In this document: one piece after another, positions 1 to 13,858 of the stretch | Layout of the letters: each line of letters begins with the position of its first letter | Numbering within the stretch: the stretch's first letter is position 1 | Origin: Phallusia mammillata | Lineage: Eukaryota > Chordata > Ascidiacea > Phlebobranchia > Ascidiidae | Reading direction: 5' to 3' | DNA length: 64,000 nucleotides | Assembly: GCA_003260075.1 (NCBI GenBank) | Contig: QLIY01000515.1 | Span: 49,996 to 113,995 of the forward strand | Program-made: the position numbers and the translations under genes | Notes under the pieces: model-generated | Seen by the model: the letters and a program-made list of their open reading frames with translations, nothing else | Told to the model about the DNA's origin: nothing | The model's database searches: none

Positions 1-344
1 CCACAAAAGTTTTTCTTGAAACCGCCGCATCACGCTATGTATTTGTAAAAGTAAAAATTATCCAATCGAAGCAGTCACCTCACATTTGCGATAAAACCGC
101 CACGCCAAGATTTTTCTGTTTAACAAAACCACCACTTGACTTTGCTGCATCTGTGAAGTTGCGTTGTAGATCGCTGTAATACCCATGAACGTAATTATGG
201 GTTGCAGGCGTATGCATAAGTGGCCCTTGGTGTAAGGTACTACTTTAAAATACATTTTGTGCTTGGAGTTGTAATAAGCTCGGAACATTATTTGTCGCTT
301 TGGAGTTTTGTTACACTCACGGCAATTCACGCTAAAAATGGGCT

Positions 345-705
345 TACAAATGAGCTTCATGCAGTTGACTGTAGCGCTTGTTATATGCACGACTTTGCAA
401 GTTCGTAGCAGGTTTCCTAAAGAGCTTTGTGTTGTCAACCACAGCGCTTGTTACATGCACGACTTTGCAAGTTCGAAGCGGGTTTCCTAACGAGCTTTGT
501 GTTGTCAACCACAGCGCTTGTTATACATGCACGACTTTGCAAGTTCGAAGCGGGTTTCCTAACGAGCTTTCTGCAATCAACCATAACGCTTGTTACATAC
601 ACGACTTTGCAAATTTGAAGCAAGTTTCCTAACGAGCTTTGTGCAGTCAACAATAGCGCTTGTTACATGCACGACGTTGCAGGCTTAAAGTGAGTTTTTA
701 ACGAA
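345..705 (-). repeat. ~70-bp dispersed minisatellite, array of about five units
   Basis: Units resemble, on the - strand, GGTTGACTGCACGAAGCTCG, TTAGGAAACCCGCTTTAAGC, GTGCAAAGTCGTGCATGTAA, CAAGCGCTAT. The open frames across it are repeat translation, not genes. Bases 1-344 hold nothing I can support. Confidence 0.85.
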
Positions 706-2285
706 TTTTCTGTAGTCAACTTTTCACTTGTTCATAAAGGTATAAACACAAACTACCAACTAACATTTTTACTTTAACACGTAAACTATTTTTGTCATTT
801 TTAAAAGGGTGGTGTATCGAGAAAATCATTGGTCGTTTAGTTGCGCCTAAAATGGCTTAAATTTGTCCAAATTGCCCTTTCCATGAAACACAGCAATCTA
901 ATATCAGTACCGCACCTCCGGCGGGCTCGCAACAGTTGACAAAAAAATCTCAAGACTTATTGCCATTACAAACTGACCCAAGCACGAAGCAGACTTAACT
1001 TCAGTCTGCAACTGGTATCTCCAGGAAAATTGCTAAAAATCCAACTAGATCTTAGGCATCGTCTCACCTTGCAGCTGCACTTGTGTTTACAAGTTATAGT
1101 TAAGCTAGTCCATGCGGTTTTAAGCCGAAGTTGCTCGCCGAGTGATAAATGTATTCAATGAAATCTATTGTAAACAGTCTTTACTTTAATAAGGTATTGA
1201 TTGATGGCGCTGCGGGTGACGTAACAAAAGCGATTTGTGACGTAATAATCGGTTTATCGCGGTTTGTTAATTGTGGAATGCTTTGATTGTCTCAAGTTTT
1301 TGGTTGTAATAAAAGGCTGAAATTTGGTAAAAAAATTATCATACTACGTAGCATTGTTTTATCCGTTAGTTATGACTTACTTAAACGACGAACATTTTGG
1401 AGTAAAATAGAGCCTGAGAACCTCCTGTTTAATTGATGATTTGCGAAAATTAACCATTAATTGTCCTTATAGCTCAATTAGATATCGTTTTTTTGCACTA
1501 GATTAAACCTAAAACACGTAAACAAAAATGTGCCGTGATTATTAGATTGCATAAACGCTTTATGGCTGATCCCAGTTACACATTTATGTTTATCTTAACT
1601 TAAAATTAGAAGGAAAAAACATTTTACAGTGTTTTTCGCAAAATAATTCAAATTTTAAGATGATTGATTACACAAACGCACCAAGGCCGTTCCCTCGCCC
1701 TCTATATAAACACGAGTTGTTCCGCCAAGCAGTACTCATTAACTTCGGAAAAGTTAAACAGAATTTCAGCAGATTTTTCTGTAACTTGACACCTAGTAAA
1801 AGTCAGGTTGTTTTATGTTTGTGCGAACTTTTTCAGATTTTTTTGTCTTCGCAATATTATTATATGTAAACATTTTGATGAAAAAATGTTTAGGTTTAAC
1901 TCCTTTTGTTTTGTACCGAAGCACGTTTCAAACCATTTTTTTCCTATAAATTGGAGGAACTGGCTTTTTCTAAACAATAATAATTATTATTATAAGATTA
2001 CTGCTAAAATTTAGTAACAGTAATGTAATACAAATTGGATTTCAAATTTGCAAACTCGTAGTTAATGGTTAATTATAAGTTTATTGTTTTTATAATTTAA
2101 AAACTAAGCACCCATTCTTATTCACTACGTGTTTTGTTTTGTAATTTTCGATTTAATCTTGTCAGTTTTTGGTCCTTTTAGAAATTCTGCTGCAAATTTC
2201 GTTGCTTTTTTCAGCAAATCTAGGTTTCCGTTTTCGAAGCGAACTCTCTCTAGCAATGTAACGTCATCTTCTGTGCGTTAGTAAT

Positions 2286-2289
<4 letters not shown>
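706..2289. other. No gene seen
   Basis: AT-rich sequence with only short chance ORFs. GTGACGTAA-type sites occur near 1217 and 1238. Confidence 0.6.

Positions 2290-2368
<79 letters not shown>
2290..2368. repeat. Poly-C tract, 79 bases
   Basis: An uninterrupted C run. The glycine-rich ORFs on the other strand are its translation. It may be real or an assembly product, like the shorter C runs. Confidence 0.95.
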
Positions 2369-2369
<1 letters not shown>

Positions 2370-3345
2370 CCGTGAAATTGGTAAATCGCGAGTTTTTCTC
2401 TCCGCGAAGAATCCCATAGAAATTTTTTTATTAATATTTGTTTGCAAAGTTTTCTGGAATCCTGCAAAAAAATTCGTTAGATTTTGTTTCAAAAAAGATC
2501 GTATTCAATAGACTTTGCTTATAACGGTGGCATTAAATCAAAAAGTCATTTGCTCAGTGAAGCTTATATATCTTATTGTATAGGTAAATCAGTTAATACA
2601 GGCGTACATAGATATTTAAGTCGGAAAAGGGCTTAACAGTACTAATATCTAATTTTGTTTAATTTTGTTGCCACAAACAGTCTTAACCACCATAAAAAAA
2701 TTGTAAATAAATTATTATTCAAAAACTTCAAATGTTTCGTATTTCACAATGCAAAACGCTATGCAAAAAAAAACTGGTTAATCAGAACAACCGATATTGG
2801 TATTTAGTTAACTAATTCGAATTGTCACTTTTATTATTGCAACTGTTGTACTCCATACAATTTTGTACTTCCCTATTTAGACAACAAATGTATCAGATAC
2901 GCTTCGTTGGTTTCTGTTACGGTCTGTCGGTTTTAACCATCGCAAGTCTAAATTATTTCCCTAGAGGCTATGTTAGCCACCCTGGTATTAAATTTGCTGT
3001 CAAGCCGTTACCGGTATTACCAAGAAAAGTTGGTCATAAATGTAAAATTCTAAAATCTCGCGTGATAGAAAACGATATGTACTCTTCACACTATATTACA
3101 AATTGGTACATGACAATTTAAGCTTCATACCTTTTCCATGATATCATTTTGATACTTATGGCTGCTTCAAAATGACACGCCTACTGAAGTGCGTAAATTC
3201 CGTCAAATGAAACTGTTAGTTTTGTGTTCAAGAAAACAGGCATATATGGTTTGGTGTTCGTATTTGCAACTAAATAGCATTGCAGTTATGAAAAGATAGG
3301 GTGATCCTAGTTACATATATTAATTTCATTTACAGGTTTCAAGTA
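2369..3345. other. No gene seen
   Basis: There is an open frame of 99 codons at 2822-3121 with no recognisable domain, no neighbouring splice signals and ordinary AT-rich composition. I do not call it a gene. Confidence 0.5.
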
Positions 3346-3350
3346 CAATT

Positions 3351-3598
3351 TATGTGGAGCTTTTACTGTTTGGTTACAGTTAAAACAATCGTGCAATTTC
3401 AAACTCTTGGTTGCGTTTTTTTATAATCCTTACAAAAAGCCTTTAAACTCCCAAAACGGCAAATGTAAACAAACTACATTTTTTGACGGTTTCTCTCCCC
3501 CCCCCCATGTGGAGCTTTTACTGTTTGGTTACAGTTAAAACAATCGTGCAATTTTAAACTCTTGGTTGCGTTTTTTTATAATCCTTGCCCCCCCCCCC
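3351..3598. repeat. 82-base near-copy flanked by C10 and C11 runs
   Basis: 3351-3440 is repeated at 3507-3588 with few differences. The second copy lies between C runs at 3497-3506 and 3588-3598. Confidence 0.85.
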
Positions 3599-3784
3599 TT
3601 CATGTATTATGTCTGCCGACGAGACATTAATTACTTTTAATAGCCGGCTGCTGCCGTCACAATGACCTTGCACTCGACCTTCACGTGCTTAGGCCTTTTT
3701 CCCGCGCAGTGTAAGCTTTAATTGTAGCTGTTATGTTGCCGGATTTGTAACAGTTTTTTTCTTCAGAAATCCGTTTTAGGAAAT

Positions 3785-4020
3785 TGAGTCGTGCATCTAA
3801 AATTGTTATGGTTGACTGCGTGAAACTTGCTTGGGAACCCGCCTTAAGCGTGCAAATTTGTGCATGCAACAGGCGCTATGGTTGACTGCGCAAAGCTCGT
3901 TTGGAAACTCACCTAAAATACAATGCATTTGATTTCTTTTTAAAGTTTTGACAAAAAATATAGCACTTGTTGCATGAACAAATTTGCACGCTTAAGGCGG
4001 GTTTCCTAACGAGCTTTATG
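3785..4020. repeat. Fragments of the ~70-bp minisatellite in both orientations
   Basis: + strand units (GGTTGACTGCG...) at about 3805-3930, and a - strand unit at about 3962-4020. Confidence 0.7.
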
Positions 4021-5347
4021 CAAAACACAAAATTACAACGCTTTTGATAATAATAATTCATTGACTATATATAGCTATAGGTGTTCTGTTAAGCATGGGC
4101 TAGAAGTTGTTTTTTGATGTAACAAGAACAAATTTAAGGAGTTTTATCCTTTATTTGTTGTCTGGTAAGTTAATAGCATTATAGTGTTTGCTTTGTGGCG
4201 ACCACCGGTATCGAAATCAAACGGATTTTTCTTGTTCCGTTTATCCTATTTGTAAATTTTTAGTAGCCCCCCCCCCCGTTAATAGCATTATAGTGTTTGC
4301 TTTGTGGCGACCACCGGTATCGAAAATCAAACGGATTTTTCTTGTTCCGTTTATCCTATTTGTAAACCTTTAGTAGCAACTTTCGGTATTTTCGTCCAGA
4401 TTAGTTCGGCTTCTGATGAAAGTGTCACGTTTTTGTTGGTTTCTTTGTTAAAGAATGTTGATGGACAACAATTCATTGGTCGTATAGTCGTAAGATTGTT
4501 GTTTCCAGTCCCACACCCAGCCTGAAACCTGCTACAAATCATTTAAATTCATCTTTAAACTAGTTGAAAAGATTTAAACTCTACAGAGTTGTAGAAAGCC
4601 TAAATAGGGACCCAAACCTCGCTCTAATTCAAAAGCAGAAGCCCGAATCTCAAATTAAGTTGGAATAATACCTTTTATATATGCCCGAATTTTTAGAATT
4701 CGAAGATGAAATCGGGATATATATATGCCTAGTGATATGTCAGGCGCGAATCAAGCCTGTTTTATTGAACCTGGAGCGTGAACGCGGCTCGAACCCTAAC
4801 CGGAAAGCTTTGCCTGACTTATAAACTAAAACTACTACATAATTAAAAAACGTTCCAACTTAGACCTCAAAAGCAATCAAAATTTTACCTTCAGAACAAA
4901 GAATTTTTTCCACCAAGGATCGCATTACAAATTTGATTTTGCGGACTCCCTAGCATCACCTAACGGTAACCTCAATCGCGTGACATGGTGTGCTTATACT
5001 TTCGGCTGTTTATCGCTGCTTGAAATCCGTGGATTTAAAACCCTTTGTGTGTTGGCCTTACCACGAATCATTCCCTATCCGTCCTGATACACGAAAGTGT
5101 ATATGGTCATAGGGTTGAACCGTTTTCTGTGCTAAGCGAAAATAATGTGTGGTTTATATGTTAAAATGTGTTTTTGTCACAAATATAACTTGTTTGCTTT
5201 TCTTTGTGAGACAGATTACCCGAACTTGTGGTCCATTTATCATTTAGATGTTTCTGTGCTCTGTCCCAAAATACTGGTGCAAACCCCACTTTTGACATCC
5301 AATATTTCTACTATGGGTGTATAACCAAGTTTGAAGTTGGAACCAAA

Positions 5348-5720
5348 ATGGCTGTAGGTTCTAATCCCATCTCTTGTTTTGGTTTCTGACAAGATTACTC
5401 AACAATTTTGTAATATACAGATTTATTTCATTAAAAAAGCAACATTCTACCACCCCCCCCCCATGGCTGTAGGTTCTAATCCCATCTCTTGTTTTGGTTT
5501 CTGACAAGATCACTCAACAATTTTGTAATATATAGATTTATTTCATTAAAAAGGCAACATTCTACCAAATAATTATATTCGAATAAGCTACCCCCCCCCC
5601 CAATAGTACGCCAGGCGTGTTAAAGGCGTTATACCGAACCAGCCGATCACCAAGCATTTCCATTTTTTGAGTGTGCTGTAATCGCTGGTCGGATCGACGC
5701 TACAGGGTCCCAGCTATTAG
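5348..5720. repeat. C10-joined duplicate followed by SINE tail
   Basis: 5348-5452 recurs at 5463-5562, between C runs at 5453-5462 and 5591-5601. After the second run comes a SINE-like stretch beginning TAGTACGCCAGGCGTGTTAA. Confidence 0.75.
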
Positions 5721-7219
5721 TTTACATCTTAAGTTTCAAAAGATGCCCAATATCGAAGTGAAAAAACAGTAAAAGAATTAGGACTATACCAAAATTTTCA
5801 TTCTACTGATTCGTAGCAACGACTTTATCCATCCTCTATATTAGGTTTCTGGTGAATTTGGAATATGTAACTTATAATACACTAGGGACAACTGTTCATG
5901 TGTCCAAATACTCTTTAAATAGTCTATTTCGACGGACTAATAATGAGGCTAGCAGTTTTAAGGCCGACAAACGAATCGCATTTTGGTTTTTACACCATGG
6001 AGAGAAATATGACACAAACAAAGGTTTTCTTTTACAATTTCTAAATTTCATTCCTGAACTAATCCCATGGAATGGTAAACGGTCTACGCCGCCCTTGTGG
6101 GACCAAAAGGTTCTTCAGGTTACCAGTCTATCGCCTGCTTGAACTAAGACTCCTGTCTGTTTAGCTAAACAACACTGAATTATCTATGCTTGCTAGATAG
6201 TTTTTTTCCTGTTTTGTTTGTTACATGGAGTTTTAACACAGGAAAATGTTGGCATTTTTAGGCTAGGGTAACTTGTTTTTACGTTTAAACCGATATAAGT
6301 TTTCTGATTTAAAAAAATATATTATGGGTTGCAAGTCTTTAAAACTATTTCATAATTACCAACGTCGGTGTAAAAATGAAGCTGTTTTTCTGAAAAAAAG
6401 AGACAAATACAAACCGTTTTTGACTGAATCATTTGGTGCCAAATTAATTAATTGATTTGACGTTGTGTTTTTGGTAAAGGCACTTTTTTTCGTTTTGGGC
6501 CTTACTTTAATTGTGAAAATAAAGATTTCGGAATATTCGTTTTCATGTTTAATAGATCATACGAATCTTTAGGGTCACAAATGTTTTGAAATTAAAATAC
6601 TTCAAAAATAATTCAACTGTAATTGGGATTAACCAACAACACCTTAAATAATAACCTAAAAAATTCGACCTTTATTTGACCTCCATCGGTACATTACCCA
6701 CAATACATTTCTATCATCGGCACCGGTTGGCGCTCTGACATGCGTTTGTGACGTCACAAACGTGATTGAATACGTAGAGGCGGACCACCCATGTCGAATG
6801 AGCCACAAGGCTGCCTCTGGCGAAAACCAAACTGTAACGCTTTGCCTAAATCTTCTCTTCTCAGCCAGTCGTTAAAATTCTGCCGTGCTCTTATGGCTTC
6901 AGAAAGTCATGCTTTTGTTTTTGGACTCCCCAATTGGAGTTTAAAGTTGATTGACACCAGTTTGTGTGTTGTGTTCGGTGCTAAGCTGTACATCTGTGTT
7001 AGATGAGTTTCACTGTTTAGTCTGAAAGCAGCGTACATAAAAAGTCAGTCTGTAATAAGTGTTCAGTCATTTGTTATTTGAGTATTGTGTATTTCAGCAA
7101 AATACTGGCTGTCTGGGACACTAACAAAGCTATTCACATTTATTGGGCTCAAAGAATTTTGGTTTTAAATAAGTGTTCTCTCGAAAGAGAAGCATACTGT
7201 TTTGAGTCAGAAATAGTTT

Positions 7220-7220
<1 letters not shown>
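5721..7220. other. No gene seen
   Basis: It includes an open frame of 96 codons at 5852-6142 without recognisable similarity, splice context or compositional signal. A GTGACGTCACAAACG element is near 6749. Confidence 0.5.

Positions 7221-7282
<62 letters not shown>
7221..7282. repeat. Poly-C tract, 62 bases
   Basis: An uninterrupted C run. The proline-rich ORF across it is an artefact of the tract. Confidence 0.95.
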
Positions 7283-7284
<2 letters not shown>

Positions 7285-7637
7285 AGATAGAATAGGAAAA
7301 TCGTCTCTGATTTGCACTTAAGTAAAAAGAAACGTTTTTTTGTAATTCTTTGTACTAGCAATACTGATTAAAAAAAAAGTTTAACAAAAAAGAGTTTTTT
7401 TGAAATGCTGTAAACTACGATTATCAAGTCACCATTTCCGTGATTTGTGACTGCAGTCTATGATGTCACAAACATGCCGTTGTTACTTCGCCTAGTGGAG
7501 CGTGTAATTTTTCGACATCGGCAATAGCAATTGAAAAATTATGTGTTTGAAATAGGTAATTTTTTTCATACATTTGTGCAAAATGCCCCACTGGTAAACA
7601 CATAATTTTCTAATCACATGTGGACATTTGCTATAGT

Positions 7638-7816
7638 TTGACCAAGTATTGCTCATCCAGCAGTTTTGTAAAAGACAAATTTGTCTTGCAAGTTATGTCA
7701 TTATCCTGATGAAGGCGTCTTGTATAGGACGTCGAAACGTCGATTGTTTACAATAAAACTGCTGGATGAGCAATACTTGGTCATACATTATGCCTGGCAG
7801 CAATAGCTTATTTCAT
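7638..7816. mobile_element. Short element with terminal inverted repeats, 13-bp flanking repeat and hammerhead-like core
   Basis: TGACCAAGTATTGCTCATCC near 7639 is inverted at the other end (to 7793). The 13-mer ATTTGCTATAGTT flanks the whole on both sides (7625-7638 and 7817-7830 approximately). Inside, CTGATGA is followed by a 6-bp stem (GGCGTC/GACGTC) and GAAAC. Confidence 0.6.
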
Positions 7817-7830
7817 TTGCTATAGTTCCC

Positions 7831-10800
7831 TGCATAAAGCTCAAAAACCCGCTGGACAGTAATATACAGAAAAAAGCGTATTTACAAAATCAGCGATGCC
7901 GAATCATTTTTGTTGTTTTGTCAATTTTTGTCTCTTTTCTTCATTCAAATCGTTTCAAATATCTTTGAAATCAACACAACATTTAAGCATAGTGAAGTAT
8001 ACGTTTACATCTTTCGACACACACGAAATCCCACGGTATTCCAACCCAATGTTACGTAAGACGTGTAAAGCCTGTCTTGAAAGGCTTGGTCGATCTGTAA
8101 CGTAAACAACACACCGTAATAAGGTGGTTATAAACAGGGCGGTCTCTGTAGAACATGTAATAGCCCTATCCCTACCAGTAAATACAGTAACCATGCTTCA
8201 GGCAGTGATCTCTAGTTTATATGTGATGTAGTTTTGATTGCTACTTTTCGTTTGTACATTTAGATAGGTTTAAACATGACAGACTTAGGAAGAACTAGTT
8301 TTGATTTAACATCTGTTGTAAGATGGTTTAAGTTGGTTGCATTGAGGACTGTTTATGATGTGGCTTGGCTGCGATGATTTCAGATGTTATATAACGATTA
8401 GATATTTTTACATGTTTTTTTTTAAATATAAATGCTAAATAAGTATTAAATAAGCTAAAAATAGGCAAAAATTCTTGTTTTAAAAAGCGTTTAGCAAATT
8501 AGTTTAGTTGACTGCAAATTTGTGAAATATTGTGTGTTTGCATAGTAGTAAAAAATTTAGCTGGTGTGTTAATTACCTGGTTTAAATAAAAATTAAGAAG
8601 AAAATTTGAAATAAATTACAACGTACAAACCGGGTATAGATCAAAATTCGTTTACTCACTCGAAACAATATTCTAGTGATTGAAATAGTGAACCGCAGAA
8701 ATTCAATTTTAGATGAAGTTATTTCCTGATAAGAATATGTACAACAAGATTAGTCTAATCTGATAAAGCATGACATAAAATTTCAGGTTTTTTCTATCAC
8801 TGACAAGCGGGTTTGGGGACAAAAACTATTTATCCCCAGAATAATCAGTTATTGTCGATTTATTAACAGATACCCACTAAAGCGTAACGACAGGCGCCAT
8901 AATATCCTCCCAGAAGTCCCTGTCCAGACGTTGAACCTTTCTTGACCCCCGCACCCCTAAAATAAGTTTGCCCTTTCTTTCTCACCTCGATGGGCGAATG
9001 TCAATCAATCTCAATTGTTTTAACAATTATTCAGTTACTCCTTTATAGTAACAAACCTCATAGGTGAATTCATCAAATCTGATGAGTTTCTTTTGCTAGT
9101 TAAGATAAAGTGATTTAAAAAAGGTCAGAAACGAAAATTGTATAATGTAAAATATTGTTAGTTATTTTCGTACATAGTGTATTAGTATTGCTGTTTTGCA
9201 TCCATACATAAGGATTAAATACAGATATTGGGGAAGTTATCTTAAAATTCTTCTGATTTGAGAAAAGAAGTTTGAATAAGCAAGCAAACAGAAGACTTGT
9301 AAAAGAAAAAACTTTATGAAACAAGCAGTTTATTGAGGCATTAAATAAAGTTAATGCTTAAGATAAAGAGACTAAGCAAATTAAATGAAAACAGAATGAA
9401 GCAAGAAAAGACGCTAGAGGCGTACAAAAGGGGTTATGTTAGGTTTGAGTAAAGCAAAAAAATATGACTTCAAATCAGATAGAAATTTAACTAAAATGAA
9501 TATTAACTTTTTCAGGATATCACTTAAGGCAATTAAACGACTTTGTAACACAGTGTAGCTGCAGTGTGTTTAGCCAGATCCACCAATTGTGTAATCCCCA
9601 AAATTGCAGCTAATTCCGACTCGGTGAGTGTTTTAGTGCAATTGAGTCGCAACGTTTTTTCTTCACCTAGCGAGATAAACTCTCCTCAACTCAAATCAAT
9701 TAAGTCAATCAAGTTTTTGGTTTCCCCTTTAAAGCATGAGTAATATTTGTGCAGTTCTCCTTTAACAGCGCTCTCCGTGGAATTTGATTCCGGATTTGTG
9801 AATGAAGTTTTTGTAATGAGATAGCGTTGATGGAAAAGGGCGCAATGGTTTTTTGGTTCCTTCGTGGGTGGTTCAGTGCAAAAGGAGGTAGATTATCTTT
9901 TTGTTTTTCAAATCACGAAGATGGAATTTTCAGAGGGTGATTTTTAAGGAGTGGTAGGCCGTGGTTAGTGGTGGGTTCGAATCCCACGGTAGTTCGTGTT
10001 TTTCGGTTTCCAAGTTCGAAATACTTCATGCACTTTTGCCTTTAGGTACAATGTATATTTTTTATGTTTAAATAAGTTAAAATTAAGCGTTAAAACGTAT
10101 GTTAAAATTAATTGATTGCAAAACACATCACGTTTTATTAAAGCCAAATGTTGATACTAACTTTAGCGTTTTTGGACTAATTGTAATTAAAAATTAAAAA
10201 CAACAAAAATCTGAAGCTCCCTTTTTCCACTCTCGTCATAAAACAAACTAAAATTTCAATAAAACCACGATACGAAAAAAACACCTGGAGTGTCACTTTC
10301 ACTGACAGTTTTTTATACAACCCCTTTTGTGGTTCACAGTGAAAAGGCCCACAAATTAATGAAAACAGTTTTTACATTAATGAAAAAATATTTTAAACTT
10401 AAATATTTTCTGTTGGATTTTAGCCTACACATTTTTTTATTTTGATTTTTTTTTAAGTTTATGCAACCCTTATACGGGTTTTACAGTGACTAAGCAGTTT
10501 TTACATAAATGAAAAAAATCCTTTCTTAGCTAAAAACGTTAATAATATGATTTTTTACATACCAAACACAATAGATAACAAACGAATGCCATCATCAAAA
10601 AACACTATTTCAAAAATTTCTTAACTCAAGAGATTGCGGACACACTTTGAGGGGCCAAGTGTTTAAATTTCATGAGCTCTTGTGAAGATAAATGCCCGAG
10701 CAATTGCCAGCCGGTGTTAATGATAGCAAATGTGATTCTAATTGGTGGCTTGGTGGCTGGTACCAAGGAACACACAGGTTGGATCTTTTCATTGTGTTAG

Positions 10801-11230
10801 ATCAGTGATTTTAAACTGTATGGCAAGTTACGGAATAATTGTGTGGAAGTTAAGTTTTGTGTTCAAATACTTTAACTGAATGATAGGTGCATTATTGCTT
10901 AAACTTCGTTTTTTTGTCTTATTTACTTCCAAAATCAGTCTATACAAGGAGAGGGGTCGTATATTGTTTTTGTCCGGATTTTTTGTCTGTGCGATGTTTT
11001 GTTGCACCGGTTGAGATAAAAAAAATGGTTCAGATTTTAAAAACTTGCATTCATGACAGTACGTTATCCGAAGTTGGTCCTCTGAAAGTTTGACCCTGTT
11101 TGACTGTGCGGTTCACCCACACACCCCCTCAACGTTAAAAGACGATCGGGATTTGTCCCGGCGAGCGTCCTGGGTTCGAACCCGCGAAAAATCGTATGTA
11201 ATCCAGTTTCCAATTATGGCGTCAAATAAC
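7831..11230. other. No gene seen
   Basis: AT-rich, ORF-poor. A tRNA B-box-like GGTTCGAATCC with partial T-stem lies at about 9972-9990, and another at 11170 onward; neither extends into a whole tRNA. Confidence 0.55.
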
Positions 11231-11244
11231 TAGGGTTGGGAATT

Positions 11245-11512
11245 GCTTTCAACTTGTTACATCTAAAAAAATCTTGTCACCAGCCGCACAGAAGAGACGC
11301 TAACGGGCGAAACAGTGTGCACTGTCTGCAACTTACAAAACAAACGTTCGTTCCGAAAAAACAAAAACATATATCCCCCCCCCCTTGCTTTCAACTTGTT
11401 ACATCTAAAAAAATCTTGTCACCAGCCGCACATAAGAGACGCTAACGGGCGAAACAGTGTGCACCGTCTGCAACTTACAAAACAAACGCTCGTTCCGAAA
11501 AAACAAAAACAT
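11245..11512. repeat. C10-joined near-tandem copy
   Basis: A segment starting TTGCTTTCAACTTGTTACAT is present before and after a C10 run at 11375-11384. Confidence 0.85.
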
Positions 11513-12530
11513 ATACATAGAAATAAAAATCCGACAAAGTTACTCACAATTGAAACAAGTTGCCTCGCTCAGCCAAACCGATGACTTCATCTTTTTCAAA
11601 GAACGATTTTCAGCCGAGGCATCTTAATTACAGGGCAGGTGATTCAGTGGCCGGATGAACCGCACATATTCACTGGTAATTGACTCAATGGTAGATCTGT
11701 GGAGGTGCTTGAAACAGGACATATGACAGTTTCTGAAAGGCTTTGCTATGTTCTTCAGTGGTTAAGGAAAGTTGTTTTTGTTTGTGTGCTAGCTTTCTGT
11801 ACTTTGTTTATTGGTAATGAGGTTTAGGAACATAAGTCGGTTAAAGCTTATTTTTTCGCGCTTTAAAGTAAACAAATACTGTGTTTAGGTACTAAAAACT
11901 TGTCAGAAAACATTTAAATATCGAGGAAATTCGTGTCTATAACAAACACATTACAGAAAAGCAAATACTTTGGAGAAACAAAAATGATTGACATTTTATT
12001 AAAATCCACACAGAGCATTGGAAAGTTTGTTTAAAGGTTTAAAAAATATTTGTTTTTTATTATTTCTGTATTTGTCGTCATGTCATTGAACTATACATTC
12101 AATTCACTGTCTACGCCTGAAAGAAAAAATGTCGAAATGAAATTTTAATCGGATTAAATCTGAACATTTTCAGCAGCCAGGCAGTCTGTTTACTTGTAGC
12201 GGTAAATTCTGCATAAACTCTGTTATCACTGAACTAACGTTACCTGATGAATGCAACATCTAGTTGCTGTGGCAACACGTAAGGATTATGACGTCACTTC
12301 TACCATGACATCAGCATGAATTGCGTAGAAGGAGGTACTGAGACGTTGGCTGACTTAATTTGGGAGCTACGTTGTGGCGAAGGTAACATGTTTTTGATTT
12401 GGGGGTGCAATGTAACCCCCTATAAATGTAGTTAGCTATAAGTCTTGAGTGTTCACTGCATTGCGATTGATTGTACCAATCTGGTAGGGGAACCAACTTT
12501 AGGCCTACAAATTGGTGCATTTGACACGCG

Positions 12531-12775
12531 TTATTTTTGACTGCACGAAGCTCATCAGAAAACCCGATTTATGTATTCAAAGTTATGCATGTGGTTGACT
12601 ACACAAAGGCCGTTGGGAAACCAGCTTAATGCGTGCAAAAAGCTATGGTTAGCTGCACGAAACTCGTAAGAAAACTCGTTTTAACCGTACATAGTCATAC
12701 ATGTTAGAAGCACTATGGTTGACTACACTAAGTTCGATGGAAAACCTCTTTTAAAATGTGTAGTGGTAGTTAAAA
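12531..12775 (+). repeat. ~70-bp dispersed minisatellite, about four diverged units
   Basis: Repeats of GGTTGACTACACAAAG..., GTTAGCTGCACGAAACTCGT and similar at a spacing of about 60-70 bases. The 11.6-12.5 kb stretch before it holds no gene I can see. Confidence 0.75.
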
Positions 12776-13792
12776 CATACCAATACATTTTAAAACACCT
12801 TAAATCGGTTTCCAAGATTCGATTATTAATCATTTGGTTGGTTGTCAAATTTTGCCCGAAATGTAGATGACCAAAATAGCCTACCCTACTACTGTCAAAT
12901 TTATGTAAAAGATAACATCGTTTCGAGCCGGATTTTCAGATAAGTTTGTGTGCATGATGCCTTATCGCTGGTAGTTTTAATCTCGGAAAACATTTGCCCC
13001 AGGGCAACTTGAGGCAGTTCATACAGGCGACAACATTTAAGTGTAACGTTCTTTTAAAGTGTAAACAGTAAGTTTGTCGTGAAAAGATAATTTTCTGTGC
13101 ATTATTTTCTGTTTTGCTGGTTTGTGCTGTTATGTGTTCTTTGTGAGCATTTTGTAAGCTAATATAATTAAAAGTTATTGCATTTTATTGATTTGTTTGT
13201 GTTTGCCGATTAGTGTTTTTCGGAATTTAAAATTACTGAATGGTTTCGGCTCTGAATCAGTTCAATTTTGCCAATTTCTCAAAATGGTTCTTTACTTTTC
13301 CTAACGTTGTGATTGTTTCTAATATACATGTTCGTGTGGTTGTGGGTTCTAATCTCGCCTTTCCCACTTTGAACAAAATTGATTTTAAGGGTATCAGCAC
13401 AACCGAAAAATATTCTTTATTTCTAAAAAAAATTTAAACTGTCGGTGTTTAAACGTTGCTGGAAATTTGGTGTGTCAGAAAGAAAAAAATTGAGGAATTG
13501 GAACCAAAAATTTTTTGATATTGCAATTAAATTCCCATGAAGGAAAGTGATTCAAAGCTTTTTAATTGATGTCGCATGGTGAAACACAACAAGGTTGACA
13601 AAACAAAACTGCAGTATAGCATTAATTTTTTAATCTTTGTGACGCGAAATAATTGCAATTACAAATGTTTTGGGGTTGCTGACGTATTGTGGGAGTTTTT
13701 AACGAAGAAAAAAATCTCATTTGGTATGCCACCTACTTCATTATGGGTCCCCTTCCCTGAAGGGGACACATATTGTTTTTGTCCGTATTTTT

Positions 13793-13835
13793 TTTTCTTT
13801 TTTTCTTTTTTCTTTTTTCTTTTTTCTTTTTTCTG
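13793..13835 (+). repeat. TTTTTTC microsatellite
   Basis: Short T-rich repeat. The region 12776-13792 before it has no supported gene. Confidence 0.9.
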
Positions 13836-13858
13836 TCTAACGCTGGCTTGTTAGACGC

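Noticed and set aside
58-653. Several overlapping ORFs with repeated phrases on both strands
   Set aside because: They are translations of the ~70-bp minisatellite.
2264-2492. Glycine-rich ORFs
   Set aside because: Translation of the 79-base poly-C tract on the other strand.
7078-7290. Proline-rich ORF
   Set aside because: Translation of the poly-C tract at 7221-7282.
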